Shown: positions 7,868 to 16,586 of the stretch, piece by piece
How positions within the stretch are numbered: position 1 is the first letter of the stretch
How the letters are laid out: every line of letters starts with the position of its first letter
Source of the DNA: Archangiaceae bacterium
Lineage (GTDB): Bacteria; Myxococcota; Myxococcia; Myxococcales; Myxococcaceae
Assembly (NCBI GenBank): GCA_016714225.1
Contig: JADJNS010000009.1
Span: forward strand, 124,001-188,000
Reading direction: 5' to 3'
DNA: 64,000 bases
The notes under the pieces: model-generated
The model's input: the letters and a program-made list of their open reading frames with translations, nothing else
The model's database searches: none
What the model was told of the DNA's origin: nothing
Position numbers and translations under genes: made by a program

Positions 7868-8617
7868 CTACTCCTCGTCGTTCGCCTTTCTCAACCCCAG
7901 CCTCTTCCTCAAGTCTCTCGCCGCCTGCCGCGACACCTCGACGCTGTGCCCGCCGTGCGTGCGCGCGAAGTACCCGCCGGTCTCCAGCGGCTCGAGCCGC
8001 GCCACCGCCTGCAGGTTGAGCAGCGCCCGCCGGTGCACCCGCTCGAAGCGGCCCTTGCCCAGCCGCTCTTCCAGCTCGTTCAGCGAATAGTCGGTGAGGT
8101 GCTTCTCGCCGCCCGCGAACACCGTCACCAGCTCGCCCTCGAGCACCGCGTGGCTGATGGTCGAAGGGTCGACCAGCACCACGCCCTGGCGGGTGGTGAT
8201 GGGCAGCCGGTCGATCTGGTGCTTGCTCACCTCGGCGTGAAACCGCTCGGCCGCGCCGCGCTCACGCACCCGCGCCAGCGCCTTCTGCAGCCGCGCCGGC
8301 TCGACCGGCTTGAGCACGTAGTCGAGCGCCCCACCGTCGAACGCCTCGAGCGCGTGCTGCGCGTGCGCGGTGCAGAACACCACCTGCGGCCCGTCTTTCG
8401 GCCACAGCTGCAGCGCCTCGGTGCCCTTCAGCTTCGGCATCTGAATGTCGAGCAGCACCACGTCGACGCCGCCGGCCCGCACCCGCTCGAGCACCGCGTC
8501 TCCGTCTTCGCACTCGCCCACCACCTCGACGTCGTCGATCGCCTTGAGCAGCCGCTGCAGCCGCGCGCGTGCCACCTGCTCGTCGTCGGCGATCAACACC
8601 TTCAAGCGTTCGCTCAT
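7868..8617 (-). CDS. LytTR-family response regulator
   Basis: 249 residues. The receiver domain (about 5-120) has the acidic pair near the N-terminus (ADDE), the phospho-acceptor Asp in LLDIQMP, the conserved Thr/Ser region FCTAH and the Lys in LKPVEP. The C-terminal LytTR DNA-binding domain spans about 140-240 (FERVHRRALLNLQAV). It should bind direct repeats as a phosphorylated dimer. Its ATG overlaps the stop of the sensor gene as ATGA, so kinase and regulator form one coupled pair. Confidence 0.92.
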   Translation of the reverse strand: MSERLKVLIADDEQVARARLQRLLKAIDDVEVVGECEDGDAVLERVRAGGVDVVLLDIQMPKLKGTEALQLWPKDGPQVVFCTAHAQHALEAFDGGALDYVLKPVEPARLQKALARVRERGAAERFHAEVSKHQIDRLPITTRQGVVLVDPSTISHAVLEGELVTVFAGGEKHLTDYSLNELEERLGKGRFERVHRRALLNLQAVARLEPLETGGYFARTHGGHSVEVSRQAARDLRKRLGLRKANDEE

Positions 8618-9657
8618 CGGGCAGCTTCTCCTGGAAACCAGATCTCGGCGCGGGTGCGCGCGACTTCACTCGCCGGCCCCACGCTCAGCTTCGCGCGCCC
8701 CTCGTAGGCGAGCTTCAGCCGCCGCTCGAGCGTGGGCAGCCCATCGCTGCCGGCGCGCGGGCCGTTGAAGCGGCCGGGGTTCTCGATCGCCACCAGCGCT
8801 CCGCCGTCGCGCTTCACGATGCTCAGGTGGAGCGTGCCGCGGTGACCCGCCGCCGGCCCGTGCTTCACCGCGTTCTCGGCCAGCGTCAGCAGCGACATCG
8901 GCGGCACGCTCACCTCGGGCAGCGGGCGAATGATGGCCTCTTCCAGCTCGAACAGCCCCCGGTCGCGCAGCAGGTGCAGCTCGAACAGGTCTCTCACCAG
9001 CTGCAGCTCGCGCTCGAGCGGCCAGCGGTTCTCTTTCACCCCGTCGAGCAGGGTGCGCAGCATCGCGCTCAGCTTCAGCACCGCGGCTTCGGCCACCTCT
9101 CCGTCGGTGCGGCACCACTCGGCGATGGCGTTCAAGGTGTTGAAGAGAAAGTGCGGGTCGAAGTGGGCGCGCAGCGCGAGCAGCTGCGCCTCTTCGGCCG
9201 CGCGGGTGAGCTTCTCGACCCGGTGCTCGTAGGCGATGTCGCGGCCCAGGCCCCAGCCCCCGACCAGGAACAGGCCGACGCTCACCGCCAGCGAGGTGCG
9301 CTCGCCGAGAAAGGTGGGGCCCATGCCGAGCAGCCGCGGCAGCGCCACCAACACCGAGAGCACCACCCCCGCGCCGACCGTGGCGTAGATGACCAGGCGC
9401 ACCGCGCCGTGGCTCAGGTCGAGCCCGTCGGGGAACAGCACCCGGTACGAGACCGGCGCCAGCGCCACGAAGGTCAGCACCATCAGCACGCCCAGCGCCG
9501 TCGCCCCTGCGTCTTGCGAGTAGTACGCCTGCGCGTAGCAGAGCGGCACCCCCACTCCGAGAATCGGCACCACCCGGCGCGGAGTGAGCAGCGCCCACCA
9601 GGTGGCACGCACGATGGAGCTCGGGGTGGGCTTGAGCCGTTCGATGGAGTCGCGCAA
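8614..9657 (-). CDS. LytS/YehU-type membrane sensor histidine kinase
   Basis: 347 residues from a TTG; no ATG or GTG gives a better start. Four hydrophobic segments lie in the first 165 residues (about 27-45, 52-72, 86-105, 120-140) with very short loops, so the sensor is buried in the membrane. The His-kinase box is HFDPHFLFNTLNAI (about 183-196) and the ATP-binding N-box is LTLAENAVKHG (about 270). This is the His_kinase (PF06580) architecture that partners LytTR regulators. The cue is unknown. The downstream gene is its coupled regulator. Confidence 0.9.
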   Translation of the reverse strand: MRDSIERLKPTPSSIVRATWWALLTPRRVVPILGVGVPLCYAQAYYSQDAGATALGVLMVLTFVALAPVSYRVLFPDGLDLSHGAVRLVIYATVGAGVVLSVLVALPRLLGMGPTFLGERTSLAVSVGLFLVGGWGLGRDIAYEHRVEKLTRAAEEAQLLALRAHFDPHFLFNTLNAIAEWCRTDGEVAEAAVLKLSAMLRTLLDGVKENRWPLERELQLVRDLFELHLLRDRGLFELEEAIIRPLPEVSVPPMSLLTLAENAVKHGPAAGHRGTLHLSIVKRDGGALVAIENPGRFNGPRAGSDGLPTLERRLKLAYEGRAKLSVGPASEVARTRAEIWFPGEAAR

Positions 9658-9779
9658 CGTAGATGAGCATATGACACCGGTCGCCCGGCTCCGGGCGCCC
9701 TCGACGGCGCCAGCGGTCGGTTCTGCGCGCTGAGCGGTCGAGCTTGAACCCGTGCCGCGCGCGCCCTATTTGCGGGCGC

Positions 9780-10238
9780 ATGATCTCCGAAGGCTCGAAG
9801 GCTCCCGCGTTCTCGCTGAAAGACCACTCCGGCAACACGGTGAAGCTCGCCGACTTCGCCGGCAAGCAGGTGGTGCTCTACTTCTACCCGAAGGACAACA
9901 CCCCCGGCTGCACCACCGAGGCCTGCGACTTTCGCGACGGTCACGCGGCGCTCAAGAAGGCCGGCGCGGTGGTGCTCGGCGTCTCACCCGACAGCGACAA
10001 GAGCCACCAGAAGTTCATCGACAAGTTCAGCCTGCCGTTTCCCCTGCTGGTCGACGCCGACCACGCCGTCGCCGAGAAGTACGGCGCGTGGGGCGAGAAG
10101 TCGCTCTACGGGCGCAAGTTCATGGGCATCATTCGCTCGACCTTTCTCATCGGCCCCGACGGCAAGGTGAAGAAGGCCTGGCCCAAGGTGAAGGTCGCCG
10201 GCCACGCCGGTGAGGTGCTCGAAGCGGTGAAGGCCTGA
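9780..10238 (+). CDS. bcp: Thiol peroxidase Bcp (atypical 2-Cys/1-Cys peroxiredoxin)
   Basis: 152 residues from the ATG at 9780, which places the start at the family's usual MISEGSKAPAF. The peroxidatic cysteine is C44 in TPGCTTEAC and the probable resolving cysteine is C49, five residues on, as in E. coli Bcp. The Pro/Thr of the PxxxTxxC site and the FYPKD strand are present. It reduces H2O2 and organic hydroperoxides in the cytoplasm using thioredoxin. The start is divergent from the sensor kinase, with 122 nt between for promoters. Its stop overlaps the start of the CapA-like gene. Confidence 0.93.
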   Translation: MISEGSKAPAFSLKDHSGNTVKLADFAGKQVVLYFYPKDNTPGCTTEACDFRDGHAALKKAGAVVLGVSPDSDKSHQKFIDKFSLPFPLLVDADHAVAEKYGAWGEKSLYGRKFMGIIRSTFLIGPDGKVKKAWPKVKVAGHAGEVLEAVKA

Positions 10239-11077
10239 AGCTCTCGCTCGCGCTGCTGCTCGCAGGCTGCGCGGCGCCGCTCACCCGCTCGGCAGAGCCG
10301 GTGCGGCTCTGGTTCGGCGGCGACGTGCACCTCGGCGCCGACGGCGTGCTTCCCGCGCTGGCGCTGCGCGGCGCCGGAGTGGTGAACCTCGAGGGCCCGG
10401 TAGGCGAGGGCGCCTCTTCTGCCGAGCGCCTGTTCACCCGCTCGGTCGCGTCGTTGCCCGACGCGGGAGTGCGCGTCGCGTTCGTCGAGAACAACCACGC
10501 CGACGACGACGGCCCGGCCGGGCGCGAGCGCACGCTCGATGCACTTGCTGCGGCCTCAGTCGCCGCCGCCGGCGTCTCCGTGCTGCCGATGGGCGGCCGG
10601 CGGGTGGTGTTCATGGGCGTCGACCTTCAGCGGGGCGCCTTCGCCGCCGACTTCGACGCCGCGCGCGCGCGCGGAGACGTGCTGGTGGTCGGCTTTCACG
10701 TGGTGGCGCCCGCGCTGCTGTTGCCCGTGCCCGAGCTCGAGGTGGCGGTGCCGCTGGCGCTCGCGCACGGCGCGCGCGTCGTGGTGGTCACCGGCTCTCA
10801 CGCGCTGGCCCGGGTCGAGCGGCGCGGCGACGCGGTGGTGGCCTGGGGCCTGGGCAACCTCGCCTTCGCGTGCCCCTGCACCACCGAGCGCGACGGGCTG
10901 GTGCTCGAGGTCGAGCTCGACGGCGACGGTCTGCAGGCGTGGGTGGTGCCCATCGCCGCGGGTCTGCAGGGCGCTGCGCCGCAGCTCTCGCCCAACGCCG
11001 ACCTCATCTTCGAACAGCTCGAGGGGTTGAACAGCACTCCGCTGCAGCGCGAGGGCCCGCGAGCCCGGGTGCTCTGA
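10235..11077 (+). CDS. CapA-like metallophosphatase-fold lipoprotein
   Basis: About 280 residues if translation begins at CTG 10235. That start gives LKLSLALLLAGC, a clear lipoprotein signal with lipobox LAGC. The only other start, GTG 10301, would lose the signal. CTG also overlaps the bcp stop as CTGA, the same geometry as other junctions here. The body has CapA/PGA_cap motifs: GGDVHLG, NLEGPV, ENNHADD, VTGSHAL and GLGNLAF. CapA-type domains belong to the calcineurin-like fold and are linked to capsule or poly-gamma-glutamate handling. No capB/capC genes lie nearby, so the substrate is unknown. Confidence 0.72.
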   Translation: MKLSLALLLAGCAAPLTRSAEPVRLWFGGDVHLGADGVLPALALRGAGVVNLEGPVGEGASSAERLFTRSVASLPDAGVRVAFVENNHADDDGPAGRERTLDALAAASVAAAGVSVLPMGGRRVVFMGVDLQRGAFAADFDAARARGDVLVVGFHVVAPALLLPVPELEVAVPLALAHGARVVVVTGSHALARVERRGDAVVAWGLGNLAFACPCTTERDGLVLEVELDGDGLQAWVVPIAAGLQGAAPQLSPNADLIFEQLEGLNSTPLQREGPRARVL

Positions 11078-11085
11078 TCTTAGCC

Positions 11086-11145
11086 GGGGGGGGGGGCGGC
11101 CGGCGGGCGGGGGGGGGGGGGGGGCGCGCGCGCGCCCGCGCCCGA
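11086..11145. repeat. Poly-G runs (11 and 16 nt) and GC dinucleotide tract
   Basis: Eleven G at 11086-11096 and sixteen G at 11109-11124, followed by an alternating GC run and a CCCGAGGCCC tail. The tract sits between two convergent genes. It could form G-quadruplex and is prone to slippage and to sequencing error. The rest of the gap to 11261 shows no gene. Confidence 0.9.
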
Positions 11146-11261
11146 GGCCCGACCCCGGAAGGTCGAGCCCGAAGCCCGTGACCGAGCTTTCTTGCGGTGA
11201 GGGGCAGCGCCCCCTCCCGGGTCTTCTCTCGGCGCCCGCCCGGGGCGCCCCGCAAGCCTCA

Positions 11262-12002
11262 TCAGGCCGCGGTATAGAAGGCGTCGGGCGCCTCTTCGTC
11301 TTTCGGAGGCCGCAGCCTCTTCTCGAGACTGAGAATCAGCTGCACGTTCTTCTTGTCGATGTCGGTGAGCCGCGAGTCTTTGTACGCGGGGTCGGCGCGG
11401 TACCAGGTGACGGTCTTGAAGTGCCCCTGAACCAGAGGCGTCTTGAACGGCCGCCCGCGCCGCGCGAACACGGCGTTGCGCAGCAGCTTCAGGTCGCGCG
11501 GCGAGAAATCGTCGAGGTCCGACAGCTTGAGCAGCTTGTCGAGCTTCGACGGCTCTTCGAGCGCGTTCAGGTCTGAAGGAGCGGCCCCTTCGCCCGCCCA
11601 CCCACCGAGCCGCACCGAGAGCAGCCGCAGCTCGATGGCGTCTTCGGCGGTGCCCTTGCCGTCTTTCACCCGCGCGCGTACCGCGTCGCGCCGCGCCACG
11701 AGCTCTGCCGCGCTCAGCCCCGCCTCGTACGCACCGAGCGCGTCGGCGTTCGCGCGCGCGGTCTGCGAGATGAGCGACTCGTCCATCGCCTCGGCCGGCG
11801 CGTACCACCTCTGCTTCGAGAACCAGGCGTTCAGCCACTTGCGGCGGAAGGGGTTGTGCGCCCGCGCGTAGGTCACGTTGCGCATCAGCGTCAGCTCGCG
11901 CAGCGACCGGCCCTCGTACTCGGCCTTCGCCAGCGGCTGGTCGGCGTCGTACTGCTCGACCGGAACCGCAAGAGCCACCGCCATCACCGCGAGCGCGAGC
12001 AT
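11262..12002 (-). CDS. Secreted protein with two YARHG domains
   Basis: 246 residues from an ATG; the first 13-15 residues form a short signal peptide (MLALAVMAVALAVP). Two YARHG-type modules are visible. One lies at about 33-65 (LTLMRNVTYARAHNPF, ending QRWYAP). The other is at about 172-232 (LKLLRNAVFARRGRPF, ending TWYRADP). YARHG is a small extracellular domain named for the YARHG motif, thought to act outside the cell and possibly on peptidoglycan or surface components; its biochemistry is not established. The middle is helical and charged. No neighbour explains its role. Confidence 0.75.
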   Translation of the reverse strand: MLALAVMAVALAVPVEQYDADQPLAKAEYEGRSLRELTLMRNVTYARAHNPFRRKWLNAWFSKQRWYAPAEAMDESLISQTARANADALGAYEAGLSAAELVARRDAVRARVKDGKGTAEDAIELRLLSVRLGGWAGEGAAPSDLNALEEPSKLDKLLKLSDLDDFSPRDLKLLRNAVFARRGRPFKTPLVQGHFKTVTWYRADPAYKDSRLTDIDKKNVQLILSLEKRLRPPKDEEAPDAFYTAA

Positions 12003-12026
12003 GTGCGCCCCATTCTACGCCAGCCT

Positions 12027-12626
12027 TCACGGGTTCAACTGAATCACGTCCCAACCGTCGCCCGCCTTCGCGTAGCGGAACCGGTCGTGCAGCCGGAACT
12101 CACCGGCCCGCCAGAACTCGATGGCCCGCGGCGCGAGGCGGAACCCGCCCCAGTGCGGGGGCCGCGGCACGGCCTGGCCCTCGTACTTCTCGGTGAGCGC
12201 CTTGAGCCGGCCCTCGAGCGTGGCGCGCGCGTCGAGCGTCTCGCTCTGCTGCGAGGCCCATGCGCCCAGCTGCGAGATGCGCGCCCGACTGGCGAAGTAC
12301 GCGTCGCTCTCGGCGGCGCTGACCTGGCTGACGTCGCCCTCGACCCGCACCTGCTGGTCGAGCGACGGCCAGTAGAAGCAGAGCGCCGCCACCTGCTGGC
12401 CGATGAGCTCGCGGCCCTTGCGGCTCTGGTAGTTGGTGAAGAACACGAAGCCCTGCTGATCGAAGTCTTTCATCAGCACCACCCGCGCGCTGGGGCGGCC
12501 GTCGGCGCCCACGGTGGCCAGCGTCATCGCGTTGGGGTCTTTGGGCTGGGCGCGGGTGGCCTCGGCGAAGAGAACGCGAAAGCGATCGAACGGCTCGGCG
12601 AGCGGGGCGTGCACGCCTGCCGCCAT
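12027..12626 (-). CDS. pdxH: Pyridoxamine 5'-phosphate oxidase
   Basis: 199 residues from the ATG at 12626; a GTG at 12659 would add 11 residues without family similarity. It oxidises pyridoxamine or pyridoxine 5'-phosphate to PLP with FMN and O2. Family landmarks are present in order: RVVLMKDFDQQGFVFFTNYQSRKG (FMN contacts), FYWPSLDQQVRVEG, RISQLGAWASQQS, PPHWGGFRLAP and FRLHDRFRY near the C-terminus. The length is normal for PdxH. It is divergent from glgA with about 60 nt between them. Confidence 0.95.
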   Translation of the reverse strand: MAAGVHAPLAEPFDRFRVLFAEATRAQPKDPNAMTLATVGADGRPSARVVLMKDFDQQGFVFFTNYQSRKGRELIGQQVAALCFYWPSLDQQVRVEGDVSQVSAAESDAYFASRARISQLGAWASQQSETLDARATLEGRLKALTEKYEGQAVPRPPHWGGFRLAPRAIEFWRAGEFRLHDRFRYAKAGDGWDVIQLNP

Positions 12627-12686
12627 ATCAGGCGGGGGATTTTTTGCCCCGACCGGCACGGGTGGTCTTTATAAGGAGCGCGCGAC

Positions 12687-14090
12687 GTGAAGGTCCTCTT
12701 CATCAGCTCCGAGGTGGCGCCGTTCTCCAAGACCGGCGGGCTCGCCGACGTGGCCGGGGCGCTGCCCAAGGCGCTGCGCCAGCGTGGCGTCGACGTGCTC
12801 ACCGTCACGCCGTTCTGGCCGCAGGTCTCGCGGGCGGGGCTGCAAGACGCCGGCTCGGTGACCCTGCAGTTTCCCTTCGGCGCGGTGCCGATGGGCGTGC
12901 TGCTCAAAGACGGCTTCATCTTTCTCGAGCAGCCGCAGCTGTTCGAGCGCGAGGCCATCTACGGCGAGGCCGACGACGCGCGCCGCTTCGCCGCGTTCTC
13001 GATGGGCGCGCTCGCCGCCGCGCAGCGCATCGGCTTTCAGCCCGACGTGGTGCACGCCAACGACTGGCCCACCGGCCTGTGCATGCTGGCGCTCGCGCGA
13101 GGCTTCTCGACCTCGTCGCTGAAGACCGCCAAGACCGTCTTCACCATTCACAACCTCGCGTACACCGGCTCGTTCGAGAAGAACGCCATGGCCGACCTCG
13201 GCCTGCCGTGGGAGCTGTTCTCTCCCGACGGCGTCGAGTTTCACGACCACCTCTCGTTCTTGAAGGCCGGCCTGGTCTACGCCGACGCGCTCACCACCGT
13301 CTCGCCGACCTACGCGCGCGAGATACAGACCCGAGAGCTCGGCTACGGGCTCGATGGCCTGCTGCGCAAGCGCAGCGCTTCGCTGCGCGGCATCTTGAAC
13401 GGCATCGACATCGACGAGTGGAACCCCGACACCGACAAGGCCATCGCGGCGCGCTACACCCCCTCGACGCTCGAGGGGAAAGAGGCGTGCACCCGTGCGC
13501 TGCTCGACAAGCTGAAGCTGAAGGCGCCCCGGCAGGGCCGGCCCCCGGTGTTCGGCACGGTGGGGCGCCTGGCGGGGCAGAAGGGCGTCGAGCTGCTCAC
13601 CGGCGCGCTGCCGGGCGTGCTCGACCAGGGCGCGCTGGCGGTGGTGGTCGGCACCGGCGAAGACCGCTTCGTCGAAGCGCTCAAGGCGCTGGCGCACCGC
13701 TACCCGGGCCGCCTGCACGTGCACATCGGCTTCAGCGAGGCGCTCGCGCACCAGGTCGAGGCTGGCTCCGACTTCTTCGTGATGCCGTCGCAGTACGAGC
13801 CCTGTGGGCTGAACCAGATGTACTCGCTGCGCTATGGCACCGTGCCGGTGGTGCGCGCGACCGGCGGGCTCGACGACACCGTGGTCGACCTCGCCGAGCC
13901 CGAGGCCACCGGCATCAAGTTCCGCGAGTACAGCCCCCACGCGCTGCACGTGGCGCTCGGCCGCGCGATGCAGCTCTTCGACGACCGCGCGCGCTTCGAC
14001 GAGGTGCGCCGCCGCGGCATGGCGCAGGACTTCTCGTGGGGCCAGGCCGCCGCCCGGTACGAGCGCCTCTACGCGCAGCTGATGCGGTGA
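12687..14090 (+). CDS. glgA: Glycogen synthase (ADP-glucose type, GT5)
   Basis: 467 residues from a GTG with a good ribosome-binding site AAGGAG at 12673-12678. The ADP-glucose-binding KTGGLADV motif is at residues 14-21. The GT-B C-terminal half shows VGRLAGQKG and the acidic E-x7-E region PSQYEPCGLNQMYS. It extends alpha-1,4-glucan chains from ADP-glucose. Other glg genes are not in the window. In myxobacteria glycogen or trehalose reserves are linked to development, but nothing in the sequence shows how this copy is regulated. Confidence 0.96.
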   Translation: MKVLFISSEVAPFSKTGGLADVAGALPKALRQRGVDVLTVTPFWPQVSRAGLQDAGSVTLQFPFGAVPMGVLLKDGFIFLEQPQLFEREAIYGEADDARRFAAFSMGALAAAQRIGFQPDVVHANDWPTGLCMLALARGFSTSSLKTAKTVFTIHNLAYTGSFEKNAMADLGLPWELFSPDGVEFHDHLSFLKAGLVYADALTTVSPTYAREIQTRELGYGLDGLLRKRSASLRGILNGIDIDEWNPDTDKAIAARYTPSTLEGKEACTRALLDKLKLKAPRQGRPPVFGTVGRLAGQKGVELLTGALPGVLDQGALAVVVGTGEDRFVEALKALAHRYPGRLHVHIGFSEALAHQVEAGSDFFVMPSQYEPCGLNQMYSLRYGTVPVVRATGGLDDTVVDLAEPEATGIKFREYSPHALHVALGRAMQLFDDRARFDEVRRRGMAQDFSWGQAAARYERLYAQLMR

Positions 14091-14096
14091 GTGGTG

Positions 14097-14459
14097 CTAC
14101 TGCGCGCAGCGCCACTCCAGGCCGCCGTCGGCCTGATCGAAGCAGCTCAAGAGCCCCGGCGCGAAGCAGCCGTTGGTCTCGTCGCCGACGCCCGGGTACC
14201 AGCAGCGCAGGTTCTGGTCGCTGCACGACGCGGTGGCCGAACCGAAGCAGCGGCTGCGCGCCTCGGACCACGCGGCCGGGCACTGCGACGGGTTCGGCCC
14301 TGCATCGAACGGGCAGGCCTGCATGCCGCCACCGCTGCCGCCGCCGGTACCGCTGCTGCCACCGCCGGTGCCGCCGCCGGCCGTGCCTCCGTCGCCGGGG
14401 AAGGGCAGGCCGCACGCGGCGAAGAGACACACCATCAGAATGAGCGCAGAACGAATCAT
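14097..14459 (-). CDS. Small Cys-rich lipoprotein with Gly/Thr linker
   Basis: 120 residues from the ATG at 14459, chosen because it gives a clean lipoprotein signal (MIRSALILMVCLFAAC). A TGGG/SGGG-type low-complexity spacer follows the lipobox, a pattern common in myxobacterial surface lipoproteins. The small C-terminal domain has about eight cysteines (CPFDAG, QCPAAW, RCFG, SCSDQ, RCWYP, GCFAPG, SCFD, WRCAQ) that probably form disulfides. No function is recognised. It converges on glgA with 6 nt between the genes. Confidence 0.65.
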   Translation of the reverse strand: MIRSALILMVCLFAACGLPFPGDGGTAGGGTGGGSSGTGGGSGGGMQACPFDAGPNPSQCPAAWSEARSRCFGSATASCSDQNLRCWYPGVGDETNGCFAPGLLSCFDQADGGLEWRCAQ

Positions 14460-14565
14460 TTGCGCCTTCAGACCCCCACCCCCGCACGGGTGGGACAATC
14501 GATCTTCGCTTTCCCCACAAGGTGACGCACGGCTCGGGCGGTTGGGCTAAGCCTCTCGACCGCAA

Positions 14566-15483
14566 GTGGCAGAGACGGAACTCGGTGGCTACAGCGTGGT
14601 CGGCCGGCTGGCGATCGGCGGTATGGCCGAGGTGTACCAGGCCAAGGCGCGCCCCGACACGCAGCGCAGCGCCGGCGAGCCCGACGACGTCGTGCTCAAG
14701 CGCCTGCTGCCCACCTACCGAAACGACGCCAACTTCGTGAAGAGCTTCGTCGACGAGGCCAAGCTCACCGTGCGGCTGCGCCACCCGCACATCGTTCGCA
14801 CCTTCCGCTGCTTCAAGGCCGGCATCGACTACCTGATGGTGCAAGAGCTCGTCTCGGGTCGCACCCTCTCGTTCATGCAAGAGGCCTTCGTCAAAGCCGG
14901 CACCGCGATGCCGCTCGCCGCCTCGACGTACATCGTGCTCTGCCTGCTCAAGGCGCTCGACTACATTCACCGGGCGAAGGTCGGCGAGGGCGGCGCGACC
15001 ATCGTGCACCGCGACGTGAACCCGGCGAACCTGCTGCTCTCGATCGGCGGCGACGTGAAGCTCACCGACTTCGGCGTCGCCGAGGTCGAGGGCCTCATTC
15101 GCGGTGACTCGGGCGCGCTGCGCGGCACCCTCTCGTACATGAGCCCCGAGGCGGTGCTCGGTCAGCCGGTCGACCACCGCGCCGACCTGTTCGCCGCCGG
15201 CGTCATCTTGTGGGAGCTGTACACCAACACCCGCCTGTTCCACGGCAACAGCGAGATGGAGATGATGCACAAGGTGCGCGACGCGCGGGTGTGCTCGGTG
15301 CAGCGCTACAACGCCGAGGTCCCCGACATGGGGCAGCAGATCGTCCGCAAGGCGCTGTTCGCCGATCGCAGCCTGCGCTTCCAGACCGCCTCCGAGTTCC
15401 AGAAGGCGCTCGAGGTGCTGGCGCGCCGCAACGGCTGGCCGATGACGGTCGAGGCGCTCAAGCCCCTGCTCGGCGGCGGGTGA
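14566..15483 (+). CDS. Hanks-type serine/threonine protein kinase
   Basis: 305 residues from a GTG. All kinase landmarks are present: the Gly loop (LAIGGMAEVYQAK), the catalytic Lys in VVLKRLL, HRDVNPANLLL, DFGVAE, and the APE-region variant SPEAV. The protein is a bare kinase domain with no membrane helix, PASTA or WD repeats. It is therefore cytoplasmic and perhaps a component of one of the many myxobacterial kinase cascades. FHA-domain proteins at 2.4-3.9 kb and 53-55 kb are possible readers of its phospho-Thr products, but this is inference only. Confidence 0.93.
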   Translation: MAETELGGYSVVGRLAIGGMAEVYQAKARPDTQRSAGEPDDVVLKRLLPTYRNDANFVKSFVDEAKLTVRLRHPHIVRTFRCFKAGIDYLMVQELVSGRTLSFMQEAFVKAGTAMPLAASTYIVLCLLKALDYIHRAKVGEGGATIVHRDVNPANLLLSIGGDVKLTDFGVAEVEGLIRGDSGALRGTLSYMSPEAVLGQPVDHRADLFAAGVILWELYTNTRLFHGNSEMEMMHKVRDARVCSVQRYNAEVPDMGQQIVRKALFADRSLRFQTASEFQKALEVLARRNGWPMTVEALKPLLGGG

Positions 15484-15489
15484 ACGAAG

Positions 15490-15942
15490 GTGCCCTGGCG
15501 GCTCGCGCTCGCGCTGCTCTGCGCCTCGTGCGCGTCGGGGCCCCAGCCCGCCGCGGTCAGCGACGAGGTGCAGGTCGAGACGGTCACGCTCGACCTGCTC
15601 CCCGAAGGCCACGGCACGATCGGGTTCGTGCTGCAGCTCGCCTCGCCCGCCGGAGAGTCGTGCACCGTCACGCGGGTCGAATGGGAGCTGCAGCTGCAGA
15701 GCCGCGACTTCGCCACCGGCCTCAGCACCGCCAACGTGCTGGTGCCCGGCGGTCAGCGGGCGCGGGTGACCGTGGAAGAGCCGGTCGCGTTCGGCGGCAT
15801 GGGCTACGACGGCCGCGCCCGCACCGTGCCGGTCGCGCTGCGCGGCGTGGTCTTCACCCAGTGGAGCGGCGGAGAGACGAAGCGGCCGTTCAGCTTTCGC
15901 ACCCGCGTCGCGGTGCGCGGCGCACCCCTCTACGACCGGTAG
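15490..15942 (+). CDS. LEA14-like (water-stress/hypersensitive-response domain) lipoprotein
   Basis: 150 residues from GTG 15490, 7 nt after the kinase stop. The N-terminus is a signal peptide with Cys in LLCASCAS. The mature domain has the beta-sandwich pattern of LEA type-2 proteins: TVTRVEWELQLQSRDF, then LVPGGQRARVTVEEPVAF, then VALRGVVFTQ. Another, larger LEA14-like lipoprotein lies at 29.7 kb. These domains occur in periplasmic lipoproteins of many bacteria, with no defined enzymatic role. Confidence 0.6.
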   Translation: MPWRLALALLCASCASGPQPAAVSDEVQVETVTLDLLPEGHGTIGFVLQLASPAGESCTVTRVEWELQLQSRDFATGLSTANVLVPGGQRARVTVEEPVAFGGMGYDGRARTVPVALRGVVFTQWSGGETKRPFSFRTRVAVRGAPLYDR

Positions 15943-15946
15943 GGGC

Positions 15947-16408
15947 TCAGAACAGCCCGACCAGGTCGACCGCCGACACCGTGCCCATCAAGATGCCCAG
16001 CCCGCTCACCACCGGCAGCACGGCCACGTGGTGCGCGGCCATCAGGCTGGCTGCTTCGCGCGCGCTGGTCTCGGGCTTCACCGAGATGACCGCGCGGTCC
16101 ATCACGTCGGCCACCCGCGCGTCGGCCTCGACGTCGAGGTGAAAGCCCTCGTCGAGCTCGCAGATGACCGAGCCCTTGCGCTGCGCGCTGGCGAGAAACT
16201 CTTCCGCCGAGTCGCTCGATGGGCGCGGCTCGAGCAGCGCCTGGCGGGTCACCAGCCCCTGAAAAGAGCGGTCGGCACCGACCACGGCAATCTCTCCCAT
16301 GCCCCGGCGCATCATCATCTCGACGACCGCCGCCAGCTTCGCGTCGGTTCGGGTGGTCACCAGGTTGCGGTTCATGATGGTCGAGACGGTCGGGCGGCGA
16401 GTGCTCAT
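15947..16408 (-). CDS. CBS-domain-pair protein
   Basis: 153 residues from the ATG at 16408; a GTG-type extension to 16465 looks unrelated to the family. CBS 1 starts at VSTIMNRNLVTT and CBS 2 at VADVMDRAVISVKP, each with the TS/ASLMAAHHVAVLPVV-type strand-helix pattern. A linker of about 30 residues separates them. A CBS pair binds adenine nucleotides and normally regulates another protein. This one is stand-alone, as is common in myxobacteria. It converges on the LEA-like gene with a 4-nt gap. Confidence 0.85.
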   Translation of the reverse strand: MSTRRPTVSTIMNRNLVTTRTDAKLAAVVEMMMRRGMGEIAVVGADRSFQGLVTRQALLEPRPSSDSAEEFLASAQRKGSVICELDEGFHLDVEADARVADVMDRAVISVKPETSAREAASLMAAHHVAVLPVVSGLGILMGTVSAVDLVGLF

Positions 16409-16586
16409 GGCGCACCGCGATATGGAATCGCCGTGCCAGCCGTACGTACCCAGACACTTCGACACATTGACCGACGAAGGGGAGGGTCAAACCGACGCGC
16501 ACGGGTGCCGATTCACCCGGGGTGACTGGAAGAGTGACCCGGCGGCGTTGTGTCGTTACAGGGGCTTGTGGTGAGGTGATTCGAAG

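Noticed and set aside
14566..15483. PASTA or membrane-spanning kinase
   Set aside because: The protein ends just after the kinase domain with no hydrophobic helix.
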